From positions 1-29,930 of IMG/VR virus record IMGVR_UViG_3300032056_000005: a DNA stretch of 29,930 bases, one strand, 5' to 3'. A model generated the notes under the pieces. The model was not told the origin of the DNA. It made no database searches and was given only the letters and a program-made list of their open reading frames with translations. The translations under genes and the position numbers were made by a program. This DNA is from a virus. This document shows positions 1 through 8,189 of the stretch, piece by piece. Each line of letters begins with the position of its first letter. The first letter of the stretch is position 1.

Positions 1-127
1 TTTTTTTTTTGGCAGTAAACCGTCTGTATATATATGGAGGGATATTCTATGAGCAGAGTAATTGCAATTGCAGCAGTACTTCTTCTCTCAATTCCGTCGG
101 CAATGGGCGTTCAGGCGGCCCTAACAC
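1..127. repeat. Left copy of 127-bp terminal direct repeat (circle junction)
   Basis: These bases recur without a visible mismatch at 29804-29930, beginning with ten T residues and running into the first gene. An exact terminal overlap is what an assembler leaves at the ends of a circular or circularly permuted molecule, so the unit genome is 29,803 bp and the first gene is complete. The length of 127 also matches a common maximum assembly k-mer, so the repeat itself need not exist as two physical copies. Confidence 0.95.
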
Positions 128-492
128 CGTCGCGCGGCGCAATTGCCGGATGGCTGGCCGCGATAGGGATCGAATTGGCCTACCTCTCGCTGGCGTTGTT
201 GGAAGTACCGGAACGGCTACGGTCAACGGTTCGGGCAACGGCAGTATGGGCCGTTAGTTCGGCAATATTGCTGAACACCCTCGCCGACTACTCCGCAAAG
301 GTTCCGAACGGGCTGACCGGCGCAGAGGCGTTCGTTCAATCCTTCGACTGGCTATTACTGGCCTTATCCGTCGCCGAAAGCGCGCCGCTTTCCGGTTTAG
401 CCTTCGCCATTGCGTTGATCCTTCACAACCTCAACCACCGGTCAAAAATCTCTCGACAAACCCCCTTGACAACGCGAAGATCGGTGGTATAA
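49..492 (+). CDS. Small multi-span membrane protein, unknown function
   Basis: I do not recognise a family. The 147-aa product opens with a hydrophobic stretch (about residues 4-25) that could be a signal anchor, and further hydrophobic segments lie at about 31-52, 65-82 and 100-128, so three to four membrane passes are likely. I chose the ATG at 49 because GGAGG sits 8 bases before it; an in-frame ATG at 34 lies upstream of that ribosome site. It is the first gene after the circle junction and the two-copy TATATATATGGAGGG element, and its 3' end contains the promoter for the replication gene. A membrane role in early infection or exclusion is possible but unsupported. Confidence 0.75.
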   Translation: MSRVIAIAAVLLLSIPSAMGVQAALTPSRGAIAGWLAAIGIELAYLSLALLEVPERLRSTVRATAVWAVSSAILLNTLADYSAKVPNGLTGAEAFVQSFDWLLLALSVAESAPLSGLAFAIALILHNLNHRSKISRQTPLTTRRSVV

Positions 493-493
493 T
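466..493 (+). promoter_or_regulatory. Sigma70-type promoter for the primase-helicase gene
   Basis: TTGACA (466-471) and a perfect TATAAT (488-493) are separated by 16 bp. The CCCCC before the -35 box resembles the CCCTC seen before other promoters of this genome. It lies in the last codons of the preceding membrane-protein gene and gives a leader of about 50 bases to the ATG at 552. Confidence 0.8.
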
Positions 494-551
494 ATAGGCT
501 TAGCGGTCAAAAGTGGCCAATTCGGAGATTTGACAACGATAAGGGGTTTGT

Positions 552-3455
552 ATGGAACTGCGAACACTGCTACCGGATCGCGGGTATATCGTTCTGATGG
601 CCCAACGCGGCGACCGTCGCGAGTTTGTGACGGTTGAAGCCGGTCAGTGGGCAACGCTGGAACAGAAAATCGGTGCGGTGAAGGATAAGGCCAATCTGTA
701 CCTTTCGCGCGCCTCGCTGACGGTAAAGCCGGAAGCGGGCAAGCGCGGAACGTCTGACCTTTGCGGTTGGCAGAAAGTAGTCACCGTAGACCTAGACTAC
801 GGTTCTGCCGGTCACAACCGCGAAGGGTATCCGCCGGATCGCGACGCCGCGTTAGCACTGCTGGAAAAGCTTCCCAGCCCGTCAGCCGTCCTTTCCACCG
901 GCAACGGGCTATTGGTGTTTTGGGTGCTGGATCAAACGTACCCGATTGATGTGGTTGAGAAGGTTCAAAAAGGCATTCAGCGCGAATTGGAAGCCGTCGC
1001 CGCTTTGCGCGGGTACGTTGTTGACGATACGTCGGAGCGGGTGCGGATGTTCCGCGTTCCCGGGACGCTGAACCACAAATCTGATCCACCGAAGCCGGTT
1101 GAGTGGTTGTTCACCGATGGGCCGATCTATTCCCTTTCCGACCTCTCCGCCTACGCGCTGGAAATCCTTCCGGCGTTGCGGCTGAGCAGCGGTCAGCTTA
1201 GTGAGGAAACCGTTCGCGAGTTGTTACGGTATATCCCTCGCGAAGGGTTGGACTACAACCGTTGGCTGGCGTCGGTGTGGGCCGTTCAGTCGCTCTTTGA
1301 CGAACAGACGGCAGAGCGACTGTTAGACGAATGGGGTACACCCAACTGGCGGAAGCACAAGAAGCCGGAAGGGAAAGAGACTTCACCGGCAATTCTCATT
1401 GCGCTGGCCAAAGAGTACGGCTTTGCCGGTTCTGTCCGCAGTGAAGGGTTTGACGCCGTTCCGATTGCGCCGGAATTGCCGAACACACTGACGGTAGAAC
1501 AACGTTACCTTGACGTTCCGATGCCGTCGGAACGGGTAGTTGTTCTAAAGTCGGCAATCGGCACCGGAAAGACCGAACTTATCCGACGCTGGTTGGCCGA
1601 GCACTATCCGAAACAACCGGTGCTGGCCGTCTCTCACCGCGTTTCGTTGGTGAAGCAGATGGCGCAGCGGTTAGGACTGGAAAGCTACTTCAGCGAAGGC
1701 GAATGGAACGTTGACGCAAAGCGCCTGGCGGTAACGTTGCATTCGGTGGATAAGGTCAGCCCAAAGATAACGTATAAGGTAGTTGTCGTTGACGAAGTAG
1801 AACAATTCCTTCAGGCGTTGGTGTTTGACCGCAATCTCAGCAGTCGGAAGCTGAGCGTCTTCATTCACTTACTATCGCGGCTGGCTGCAGCAGAAAAGAT
1901 TATCCTCGCCGACGCCGACGCTGGCCCGTTGACGCTGCGGCTCCTCACCGCGTTAGGCGGGTCGGTACGGTCAATCGTCAATACGTATCGGCACTGTACG
2001 TATGAGTTGGTGTACCTCTCACCGACACCAGAGGAGGTTCTCAATCAAGCGCGGCGACTGTGTGCTGAAGGGTACAAAGTCGCAATCGCCTGCAACACCA
2101 AAGCCGACGTTGAGCGGGCCGAGATTTTCTTCAAAGCGGAACTACCAACTAAGCGGTTACTGGCCGTCACCGCAGACGGTCGCGAAGGGAACACCGACGT
2201 TCTGGCCAATCTAAACGAACGGCTAGAGACGGTTGATATTTTCCTCTTCTCACCATCCGTCGGTACCGGCGTTTCGATTGAACGGAACGATTTTGTTCTG
2301 TTCGGTATTGCCCGTTCCGCGCTGGAAGGCGTCGGTAATTCGTTGGACTTTGCCCAACAGCTAGGCCGGTTCCGAAACCCCATCGGAAAGACCGCGTTCT
2401 GTTGGGTTGACCCGAAGACGTTCAAGAACGTCGCAACCGACGCCGAACACTACCGCGATCTGGCCTTAATCCGTAAGAGCGCGGCGGATTTGCGCTTTGC
2501 GCCGGACGGTCAATCTTTCGTCCCACTGGCCGGTTTTGACGCACTGTACACCGACCTCTTCGCAATCGCGAAGGCCAAGGATGCGCTGCTAAAGCGCAGT
2601 TTCCTCAACAGTCTGGCCGGTATCTGGAACAGCAGCGAGATTGCTGCGGTACCGGCCAAGGGTGTTAAGGAAGCACTGACGCGAGAAGCGGCGCTGAATA
2701 TCCGAAAGGTTATCAACGGTAGTCGCCGCGAGAAGGTAGAAGTGGAGATCGCCGCGATTGCGAATGCCCCGAACACCGAGGCCGAGGCGAAAGCGGTTGA
2801 TCAACTGGAATACTACGCGCAGAAAGAAGAAATCGCCGAGCGGTACGGTTGTGCAATCGAAGAGGTAACGGCGGAATTGGTCAAAGCAGACCGCAACGGC
2901 GCTTATCAGAAAGCTCAGCGGTTGTACGCGCTGGTGAATGCGGAATACGCGCAGTGGAAGGATCAGCAAGAGCGGATTGAAAAGCCGACTGCCGATCTCC
3001 GGCTGTTCGGCCCGTTCACCGAATGGCTGCTGGCGATCCTTACCGTCTTCAGAATTGAACTCCGCGAAGGCGCACCGGTTCGGGCAACACCGGAAGGGAT
3101 TGCGTTCCTGAAGACCTACCGGTCAGCGATTGAAGCGCTGCTCGGTGTTCGCGTTCGGTCAGACGTTGACACCGCGCCGATCCGAACACTGTCGGCTATT
3201 TTAGCCACCGTCGGCATTCGCGTTGTCGGCGTTCAGCGACGCGAAGGAACAACGCGCGTTCGCGAATACCGGCTGGCCGGAGTTGAGGAAGCGTTCAAGC
3301 GAACGCGGGGGATCGCAAAGCGGTTTGAGGTCATCAAATCGTTGCAATCGCAACTTTGTCACAGGAGTTCTCAATATATTATGAGTATCCGATCTCCTGT
3401 GACAGAAGGATCATTAACCGGCGCCGCGCTGATTGAATGGAAAGGAGAGCGCTAA
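552..3455 (+). CDS. Primase-polymerase fused to superfamily 2 helicase (replication initiator)
   Basis: This 967-aa protein probably primes and unwinds DNA at the replication origin. Residues 1-200 look like a RepB/PrimPol-type archaeo-eukaryotic primase: a D-x-D pair (D80, D82) and the motif RVPGTLNHK (about 168-176). A helical region at about 216-265 resembles the primase C-terminal (PriCT) domain. The helicase follows, with Walker A SAIGTGKT (334-341), HRVSL (about 362), Walker B VVVDEVE (D414-E415), SVGTGVSI and QQLGRFR. This order recalls cyanobacterial plasmid CyRepA-type initiators and herpes UL9-like origin-binding helicases; the assignment is from motifs only. Residues about 936-951 are encoded by a copy of the dispersed inverted repeat. 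The leader carries AAGGGG before ATG, and the stop overlaps the next start (TAATG). Confidence 0.88.
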   Translation: MELRTLLPDRGYIVLMAQRGDRREFVTVEAGQWATLEQKIGAVKDKANLYLSRASLTVKPEAGKRGTSDLCGWQKVVTVDLDYGSAGHNREGYPPDRDAALALLEKLPSPSAVLSTGNGLLVFWVLDQTYPIDVVEKVQKGIQRELEAVAALRGYVVDDTSERVRMFRVPGTLNHKSDPPKPVEWLFTDGPIYSLSDLSAYALEILPALRLSSGQLSEETVRELLRYIPREGLDYNRWLASVWAVQSLFDEQTAERLLDEWGTPNWRKHKKPEGKETSPAILIALAKEYGFAGSVRSEGFDAVPIAPELPNTLTVEQRYLDVPMPSERVVVLKSAIGTGKTELIRRWLAEHYPKQPVLAVSHRVSLVKQMAQRLGLESYFSEGEWNVDAKRLAVTLHSVDKVSPKITYKVVVVDEVEQFLQALVFDRNLSSRKLSVFIHLLSRLAAAEKIILADADAGPLTLRLLTALGGSVRSIVNTYRHCTYELVYLSPTPEEVLNQARRLCAEGYKVAIACNTKADVERAEIFFKAELPTKRLLAVTADGREGNTDVLANLNERLETVDIFLFSPSVGTGVSIERNDFVLFGIARSALEGVGNSLDFAQQLGRFRNPIGKTAFCWVDPKTFKNVATDAEHYRDLALIRKSAADLRFAPDGQSFVPLAGFDALYTDLFAIAKAKDALLKRSFLNSLAGIWNSSEIAAVPAKGVKEALTREAALNIRKVINGSRREKVEVEIAAIANAPNTEAEAKAVDQLEYYAQKEEIAERYGCAIEEVTAELVKADRNGAYQKAQRLYALVNAEYAQWKDQQERIEKPTADLRLFGPFTEWLLAILTVFRIELREGAPVRATPEGIAFLKTYRSAIEALLGVRVRSDVDTAPIRTLSAILATVGIRVVGVQRREGTTRVREYRLAGVEEAFKRTRGIAKRFEVIKSLQSQLCHRSSQYIMSIRSPVTEGSLTGAALIEWKGER
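3341..3404 (+). promoter_or_regulatory. Composite inverted-repeat element, copy 1 (inside a gene)
   Basis: Upstream half-dyad GTTGC-AATC-GCAAC (3341-3354), then TGTCACAGGAG (3357-3367), AT-rich core with TATTAT, and CTCCTGTGACA (3394-3404). It lies inside the 3' end of the primase-helicase frame and is translated there. It points toward the nuclease-like gene starting 51 bases downstream, so it could give that gene its own promoter. Confidence 0.8.
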
Positions 3456-3898
3456 TGCCCGCGTTCCGCACCGATTTGGCCTTCGGTAAAGCCGCCGAAA
3501 CGCGGATTGCCGCTGCGGTGGTTGAAGCACTGTTCCCTTCCGGTGTTGCCGTCCGCTGGCCGGAAACGGCATTGGTGGATTTTGTGATCATCCAAAACGC
3601 CGTTGTGGTTGCGGCGCTGGAAGTTAAACGCCGTCGCGTTCCGTCAACTGCGTTCGACGAAACGATATTGCCGGAAGCGATTGTCCGTACCGGCGTTGAG
3701 TTGACCGAGCGGCTGAAAATCCCGTTGCTGGCCGCAATTGCGTTCAGTGACGATACGCTGTTCGTTTTCCGCGTTCGGCCACAGCAGAAGGTTATCCAAA
3801 TCCCAAACCGCGCCGGTAATCCGGTACCCCACCACTGTTTTTCTCTGGCCGGTACCGACGTTATCCGTCTTAAGACGGATTTTTCAACGTCACTTTGA
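3455..3898 (+). CDS. Small PD-(D/E)XK nuclease-like protein
   Basis: The 147-aa product has an acidic residue in LVDFVII followed by the strand-type motif AALEVKRRR, the spacing and E-x-K signature of PD-(D/E)XK nucleases. The family includes Holliday-junction resolvases and restriction-like enzymes; which one this is cannot be told. I prefer the ATG at 3455, which overlaps the stop of the replication gene (TAATG) and follows AAAGGAG, over an in-frame ATG at 3437 that precedes that ribosome site. Placement directly after the initiator/helicase suggests a role in DNA replication or repair intermediates. Its last 12 codons contain an intrinsic terminator and its stop lies in the two-copy element before the packaging genes. 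Confidence 0.65.
   Translation: MPAFRTDLAFGKAAETRIAAAVVEALFPSGVAVRWPETALVDFVIIQNAVVVAALEVKRRRVPSTAFDETILPEAIVRTGVELTERLKIPLLAAIAFSDDTLFVFRVRPQQKVIQIPNRAGNPVPHHCFSLAGTDVIRLKTDFSTSL
3863..3884 (+). terminator. Intrinsic terminator ending the replication block
   Basis: ATCCGTCTTAAGACGGAT is a perfect palindrome able to form a hairpin and is followed by TTTT. It lies within the final codons of the nuclease-like gene, so termination would occur before the stop codon for part of the transcripts. Confidence 0.6.
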
Positions 3899-3936
3899 GT
3901 TATTTGGCAACAAACCGTCTGTATATATATGGAGGG
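3891..3936 (+). promoter_or_regulatory. Two-copy upstream element before packaging genes
   Basis: CACTTTGAGTT, TTTGGCA and AAACCGTCTGTATATATATGGAGGG recur in the same order at 29795-29844 (whose right part is also bases 1-41). Both copies include the stop codon of the upstream gene and the ribosome site of the next. It could be a phage-specific late promoter with TTGGCA and TATATATAT as its boxes, or a translational leader signal. Because the TATA stretch abuts GGAGG, a normal sigma70 start would remove most of the leader. Confidence 0.55.
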
Positions 3937-3941
3937 GGTAA

Positions 3942-4133
3942 ATGGATTTCGAGGAACTCGTATCAATCGCGCTGGAAATCGCCCGCGACCGGTCACTGAA
4001 ACCATCAGACCGGATTGCCGCGTTGCGGCTGTTGTTCCCGATAGCCCTCAAACGTTCCGAACAGCGCCCGACCGATCCCGATGAACTCTTTGAACGCATC
4101 CGCGCCGCCGTTCTCGCCGAACAACCTTCCTGA
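3942..4133 (+). CDS. Possible small terminase subunit or small helical protein
   Basis: A 63-aa, mostly helical product starts 5 bases after a GGAGGGGG ribosome site and overlaps the large terminase start by 53 bases. Position directly before the large terminase is where the small, DNA-recognising subunit normally sits. The protein is much shorter than typical small terminases, which combine a helix-turn-helix with an oligomerisation core, and I see no clear DNA-binding motif. The name therefore rests on location only. Confidence 0.5.
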   Translation: MDFEELVSIALEIARDRSLKPSDRIAALRLLFPIALKRSEQRPTDPDELFERIRAAVLAEQPS

Positions 4134-5655
4134 AACCGGCCCGTTGGGCCGTCGGCGACTGCGCGCAGCGGATGATCTCGAATACTTTGCGCGGGCTTAT
4201 TTTCCCGACCTTTTCCCAACCGAACCGCCACCGTTTCACCGCGAGGCGTTTGCACTGCTGAACGAAATTGCCGCAAACGCCAGACAGAAACGGCCAGGAA
4301 AGCGACTGGCGATTGCCTACCCGCGAGGGCACAGTAAAACCACTATCTACAGCCGCGTTGCCGTTATCCATTCGCTGTTGTACCGTTGGTCTCCGTTGAC
4401 AATTCTTATCGGCAACAACGATAGAAGCGCAAAGCGGTTGCTGAAGAATATCAAAGACGATTTAGAGAGCAACGAACTCTTACGCGAAGATTTTCCGATC
4501 CTTCACCGACCGGCAAAAGTCTGGTCTGCGACCGCAATCGAACTCGCCGACGGCTGCGCGGTTTCGGTGTTCGGGCGCGGTAGTGGCGCCATACGCGGAG
4601 TGGTCTCAAAACGAAGGCCGACGCTGGTAATCGGTGACGATATTGAAGACGACACCAGCATCCGCAGCGAGATCGAAACATCGGCGCTGATCGAATGGTG
4701 GAATAGGGCGGTACTGGCCGTCGGCGATAATATCACCGGTACCACAACCTATATCCTTGTCGGTACCATTCTGGCCAGACAAAGCCTATTCGTTTCGTTT
4801 GCCGAAACGCCAGGCGTTACCGCGTTGATCTATCCGGCGCTGATCACCCCTCCGACCAATACCGACCTTTGGGCCGAATGGGAACGGCACTATACCGCGC
4901 ATCCGGTTGATACGCCGGAAGCGGATACGTTCTACCAACAACACAAAACTGAATTGGCCAAAGGCGCTACGCTGTTGTGGGATCGGCCAGACGCGCTGTG
5001 GTATATCTATCAGTATCGTCTTAGTCGCGGTGAGTTGGCCTTTCAGCGCGAGCTTCAGAATAACCCCTATTCCGACGATACCCAGCCGCTCGGCCCGTTG
5101 CCGGAAAGTGATCCGATCACCGGTTATCGGATTGCGGCGCTTGACCCGACCGTCAGCGGCGCAAAGACGGCAGACTATCCGGCCTACGTTGAGATCGTCT
5201 TTGATCCGGCCACAAAGAAGGCCGTATTGGATTACTGTTTGGCCGAACGGGCAGACTACGGCACAACGGTACGGATGATTGCGGATCGGATTGCGCAACT
5301 ACCGAAACCGCTTGATGGGTTGGTAGTAGAGGCCAACAGCGCCGGTGCGGTGATTGCCGATCTGTTGCAGCAAGAGCTAATCCGACGCGGGCGAACCGAA
5401 GTTGCGACCAAGATTTACAACAAAGTACCGAAGGCACAACGGATAGCGGCCCTGGCCGTCTACGCCAGACGCGGGCAGTTTGCGATACGGCGAGGATTAG
5501 GCGGCGAGTTTGTAAGAGAATGGCAGTCGTATCCGGCGGTCAGAAACGATGACGCACTTGACGCGGCGGCGACGGCAATGCGGTTTTTAGAAGAGCAACG
5601 ATTACTACTGTTGGGTGAACCGAATGCATACTTCTTCGACCCAGAAGAGCTATAA
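4081..5655 (+). CDS. terL: Terminase large subunit (packaging ATPase/nuclease)
   Basis: The 524-aa product is the motor that cuts concatemeric phage DNA and pumps it through the portal. The ATPase half has Walker A YPRGHSKTT (80-88) and Walker B LVIGDD (D186-D187). The RNase H-like nuclease half shows its acidic residues in AALDPTVSG (D355), VVEANSAG (E427) and DDALDA (about D501). Length fits the family. The ATG at 4081 lies inside the preceding small gene and lacks a good ribosome site, so translation may be coupled; no better start is visible before the conserved region. The end overlaps the methyltransferase start. Confidence 0.93.
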   Translation: MNSLNASAPPFSPNNLPETGPLGRRRLRAADDLEYFARAYFPDLFPTEPPPFHREAFALLNEIAANARQKRPGKRLAIAYPRGHSKTTIYSRVAVIHSLLYRWSPLTILIGNNDRSAKRLLKNIKDDLESNELLREDFPILHRPAKVWSATAIELADGCAVSVFGRGSGAIRGVVSKRRPTLVIGDDIEDDTSIRSEIETSALIEWWNRAVLAVGDNITGTTTYILVGTILARQSLFVSFAETPGVTALIYPALITPPTNTDLWAEWERHYTAHPVDTPEADTFYQQHKTELAKGATLLWDRPDALWYIYQYRLSRGELAFQRELQNNPYSDDTQPLGPLPESDPITGYRIAALDPTVSGAKTADYPAYVEIVFDPATKKAVLDYCLAERADYGTTVRMIADRIAQLPKPLDGLVVEANSAGAVIADLLQQELIRRGRTEVATKIYNKVPKAQRIAALAVYARRGQFAIRRGLGGEFVREWQSYPAVRNDDALDAAATAMRFLEEQRLLLLGEPNAYFFDPEEL

Positions 5656-6499
5656 TCCGCGATTTGGGGTTCAGACCGGCGATATTTGGCGGGTGGGAAA
5701 TCAGTATTTGGTTTGCGGCGACGCCGCCGATCCTTCGGTTAAAGAAACCGTTACGCGGTTGTTGCCGGTAGAGACAATCCTTACGTCACCACCTTACCCG
5801 AAAGTTCGGAAATATCAAGAGATCGGCGACGTACCGTTTGCGGTTGTTACCGGTATCCTCGCCGGTCTGGCCGAGATCGAAACCGTTCAGAGTGCGTTTG
5901 TCAATCTCGGTATCGTTCACATCAACGGTACCGTTTGGCGGTATTGGGAAACACTGATCGAAGCGTTTCCGTTCCCTCTGTTCCAATGGATCGTTTGGGA
6001 TAAGCTCACACCGGTCCCGCGAGACGAGAACGGTAGGTTACTGCAATCGTTCGATTTTGTGTTTCACTTCAAGCGACCGGATCACCGACCGCCGCTACAG
6101 CGTTCGCGAAAGCTAAAGACTGCCGGGAAGGTATCGAACGGTTTCACCGTTCGCGAGCCGGACGGACGAATACGACGGTTTGAACCGGAAAATAGTTCGT
6201 ATCGAACACCGGAATACGGGATTGAACACAACGTTATCCGACTACCGAACGAACACCGCCGCGATATACGAACGGCGCATCCGGCAGTGTTTCCGGTTGA
6301 ATTACCACAGTGGGTTATGAAGGCCTATCGATACCAATACTGGCTAGACCCGTTTGTCGGATCGGGGTCAACGCTGATCGCCGCCGAGCGCGAAGGGTTG
6401 CGGAGTGTTGGGATTGAAATCGTTCCGTACTACGCCGATCTCGCACTGGCCCGCTGTGAGAAAGAAGGGTTAGCGATTGAGAGGATACACCGGCAATGA
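5615..6499 (+). CDS. DNA methyltransferase, beta-class (N4-cytosine or N6-adenine)
   Basis: This 294-aa enzyme should transfer methyl groups from S-adenosylmethionine to an exocyclic amino group in DNA. The catalytic motif TSPPY (57-61) comes before the SAM-binding motif DPFVGSGST (245-253), the order of beta-class enzymes; TSPPY favours N4-cytosine but does not prove it. The middle region (about 120-215) would recognise the target. No restriction partner is encoded, so it is probably an orphan enzyme protecting phage DNA or marking it for packaging. Start is GTG at 5615 or ATG at 5624, both inside the terminase gene. It overlaps the portal start by ATGA. Confidence 0.88.
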   Translation: MNRMHTSSTQKSYNPRFGVQTGDIWRVGNQYLVCGDAADPSVKETVTRLLPVETILTSPPYPKVRKYQEIGDVPFAVVTGILAGLAEIETVQSAFVNLGIVHINGTVWRYWETLIEAFPFPLFQWIVWDKLTPVPRDENGRLLQSFDFVFHFKRPDHRPPLQRSRKLKTAGKVSNGFTVREPDGRIRRFEPENSSYRTPEYGIEHNVIRLPNEHRRDIRTAHPAVFPVELPQWVMKAYRYQYWLDPFVGSGSTLIAAEREGLRSVGIEIVPYYADLALARCEKEGLAIERIHRQ

Positions 6500-7725
6500 T
6501 CCCCCAAACGGCACAATCGAAAGCCGCGCTGATCCACACCATTCGTCAGGCGGTCAACCCACCGGCCAGACCGTTGCCGGTACCGTTGCGGTCTCTATTT
6601 GGTAGAGAGTTCCGAACGCCGTTACCGGTTCTTCAAGCGGTGATCGCTGCGGTTGCGGATAAGCTCTATCTGGCCAGGGTGCGAAACCGGCGGAAAACCG
6701 TCGAACAGCAAATCGGGCGGATACTCACCACGTCGGAGTATCAACTACGACTGTTGTTCGCGGCGGTTGTGCGCGACGGTACCGGCTATCTGATGATCGT
6801 CACCGATCCGAAACCCGCATTGGTGTTTGTACCGGCATACGACGGAACGATAGGCGCGTTTTCGTTCACCGACGGCGCGATAGGGATTGTCGGAATTACC
6901 GATACTGGCGAGCGGTTGTTGACGGTGTTCCGAACCGGTACCATCGAACGCTATCGCGAACAGTCGCAACAATGGGTTCGCACCGAAACCGAACGCTGGC
7001 CGTATCCGATACCGGTGATCGAATTCGGTGACGGAAAATCGTTCGTTGAGCCGCTCATCCAACTGCAAGACGATTTAAACCTAGCCGTCTTCGATCTTCT
7101 TGCCGCAAACCGCGCCGTAGGCTTTCCGGTGCGGTATATCCTCGGTAGTGCCAGTAGTGATTACCTCACAAACCTTTTCGGTCAACCGTTGATCGACGCA
7201 ACTGGCGCGCCGATCCGGCGAACGATAACGCTTGAACCAGGCGCGTTTGTGCGGATCAGTGAACCAAATGCCGAAATCGGCCAGCTTTCCGCTTCTCCGC
7301 CCGACGCGACCACCATTAATACGCTGTTGGAATTGTTCAGTCTTTTCACCGGCGTACCGCTCTTCTTCTTCAAGGGTACCGTACCTTCTGGCGCCGCCAT
7401 TCAGGCGGCTGAACAACGGCTGAATGCGACGGTAGAACGGTATCAATCACTGCTTTCCGATCCCCTTCGCCGCGTTTGCGCAACGCTGGCCGCATTGGTG
7501 GCAAACCGTCAGAGTGACGAAGACGAATGGGTGGTTGACTGGTATCCGCCGCAGATCGAAACCGAAGAACTACGGGCGCAACGGGTGAAGTGGGTGGTTG
7601 AAGCGGTGAATGCCGGTCTAATGAGCAAAGAAGAAGCCGTTCGTACCATTCACCCAGACTGGCCGGAAGAACGGATTATTGAGGAGGTAGCAAAGCTCAA
7701 TGGAAGCCCAGAACCAGGAAACTGA
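6496..7725 (+). CDS. Portal protein
   Basis: The 409-aa protein would form the dodecameric ring at one capsid vertex through which DNA enters and leaves. The sequence fits the SPP1 gp6-like/HK97-type portals: an N-terminal helical region, a beta-rich wing (about 90-170), a long helix around LIQLQDDLNLAVFDLL, and a C-terminal clip region. I see this from overall pattern and gene order (terminase, then portal, scaffold, coat), not from a single catalytic motif. The ATG overlaps the methyltransferase stop; the 3' end overlaps the scaffold gene by 26 bases. Confidence 0.82.
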   Translation: MIPQTAQSKAALIHTIRQAVNPPARPLPVPLRSLFGREFRTPLPVLQAVIAAVADKLYLARVRNRRKTVEQQIGRILTTSEYQLRLLFAAVVRDGTGYLMIVTDPKPALVFVPAYDGTIGAFSFTDGAIGIVGITDTGERLLTVFRTGTIERYREQSQQWVRTETERWPYPIPVIEFGDGKSFVEPLIQLQDDLNLAVFDLLAANRAVGFPVRYILGSASSDYLTNLFGQPLIDATGAPIRRTITLEPGAFVRISEPNAEIGQLSASPPDATTINTLLELFSLFTGVPLFFFKGTVPSGAAIQAAEQRLNATVERYQSLLSDPLRRVCATLAALVANRQSDEDEWVVDWYPPQIETEELRAQRVKWVVEAVNAGLMSKEEAVRTIHPDWPEERIIEEVAKLNGSPEPGN

Positions 7726-8179
7726 GATTACCGAGCCGGTAAAACCGCCGGTTGAACAACCGACCGAAGACCTTCGCGCCACCCTTCGCAGTGAGATTGA
7801 AGCAGAATTGCGCGAAGCGTTGCGGAAAGAGATCGAAGCCGAACTGCGAGAGAAGTTGCGCGAAGAGATCGCGAAAGAGTACGAAGCACAACGGCGGAAA
7901 GAAGAGCTTCAGCGCGTTCGGCAATCGCTGATCGAAGAGTACGAATTGAACAGCGAGCAGATCGAAGTACTAGACCTTTTACCGATTGAAGACCCTACCG
8001 AATTATCGCGACGGGTTGAGCGATTGTTTGGGCGGCAAAAGACGCCGAAGGTCAAATCACCGCAATTGATTACCGAACCGGAAGTATTTACCGTTGCACA
8101 GATCAAAGACCCCGCGTTCTGGCGACAAAACCGCGAGAAAATCCTACGCGCCGCAGCAGAAGGTCGTATTGTTGAATAG
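7700..8179 (+). CDS. Capsid scaffolding protein
   Basis: A 159-aa, very highly charged protein with long Glu/Arg/Lys heptad-like helices (about 24-80), including three near-repeats of EIEAELREALRKE type, and a basic-leaning C-terminal segment. This composition and position between portal and coat genes are typical of scaffolding proteins that guide procapsid assembly and are then removed. No protease gene is visible nearby, so the scaffold would leave intact or be cut by host enzymes. A GGAGG lies 12 bases before the start. Confidence 0.75.
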   Translation: MEAQNQETEITEPVKPPVEQPTEDLRATLRSEIEAELREALRKEIEAELREKLREEIAKEYEAQRRKEELQRVRQSLIEEYELNSEQIEVLDLLPIEDPTELSRRVERLFGRQKTPKVKSPQLITEPEVFTVAQIKDPAFWRQNREKILRAAAEGRIVE

Positions 8180-8189
8180 GAGGGAGTAA

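Noticed and set aside
3379-4005. Minus-strand open frame (208 codons) across the nuclease-like gene
   Set aside because: It runs through the terminator and the two-copy element with no ribosome site, and lies opposite a better coding frame.
4397-4427. TTGACA in the terminase gene as a promoter
   Set aside because: The possible -10 box is poor and there is no gene start suitably placed downstream.
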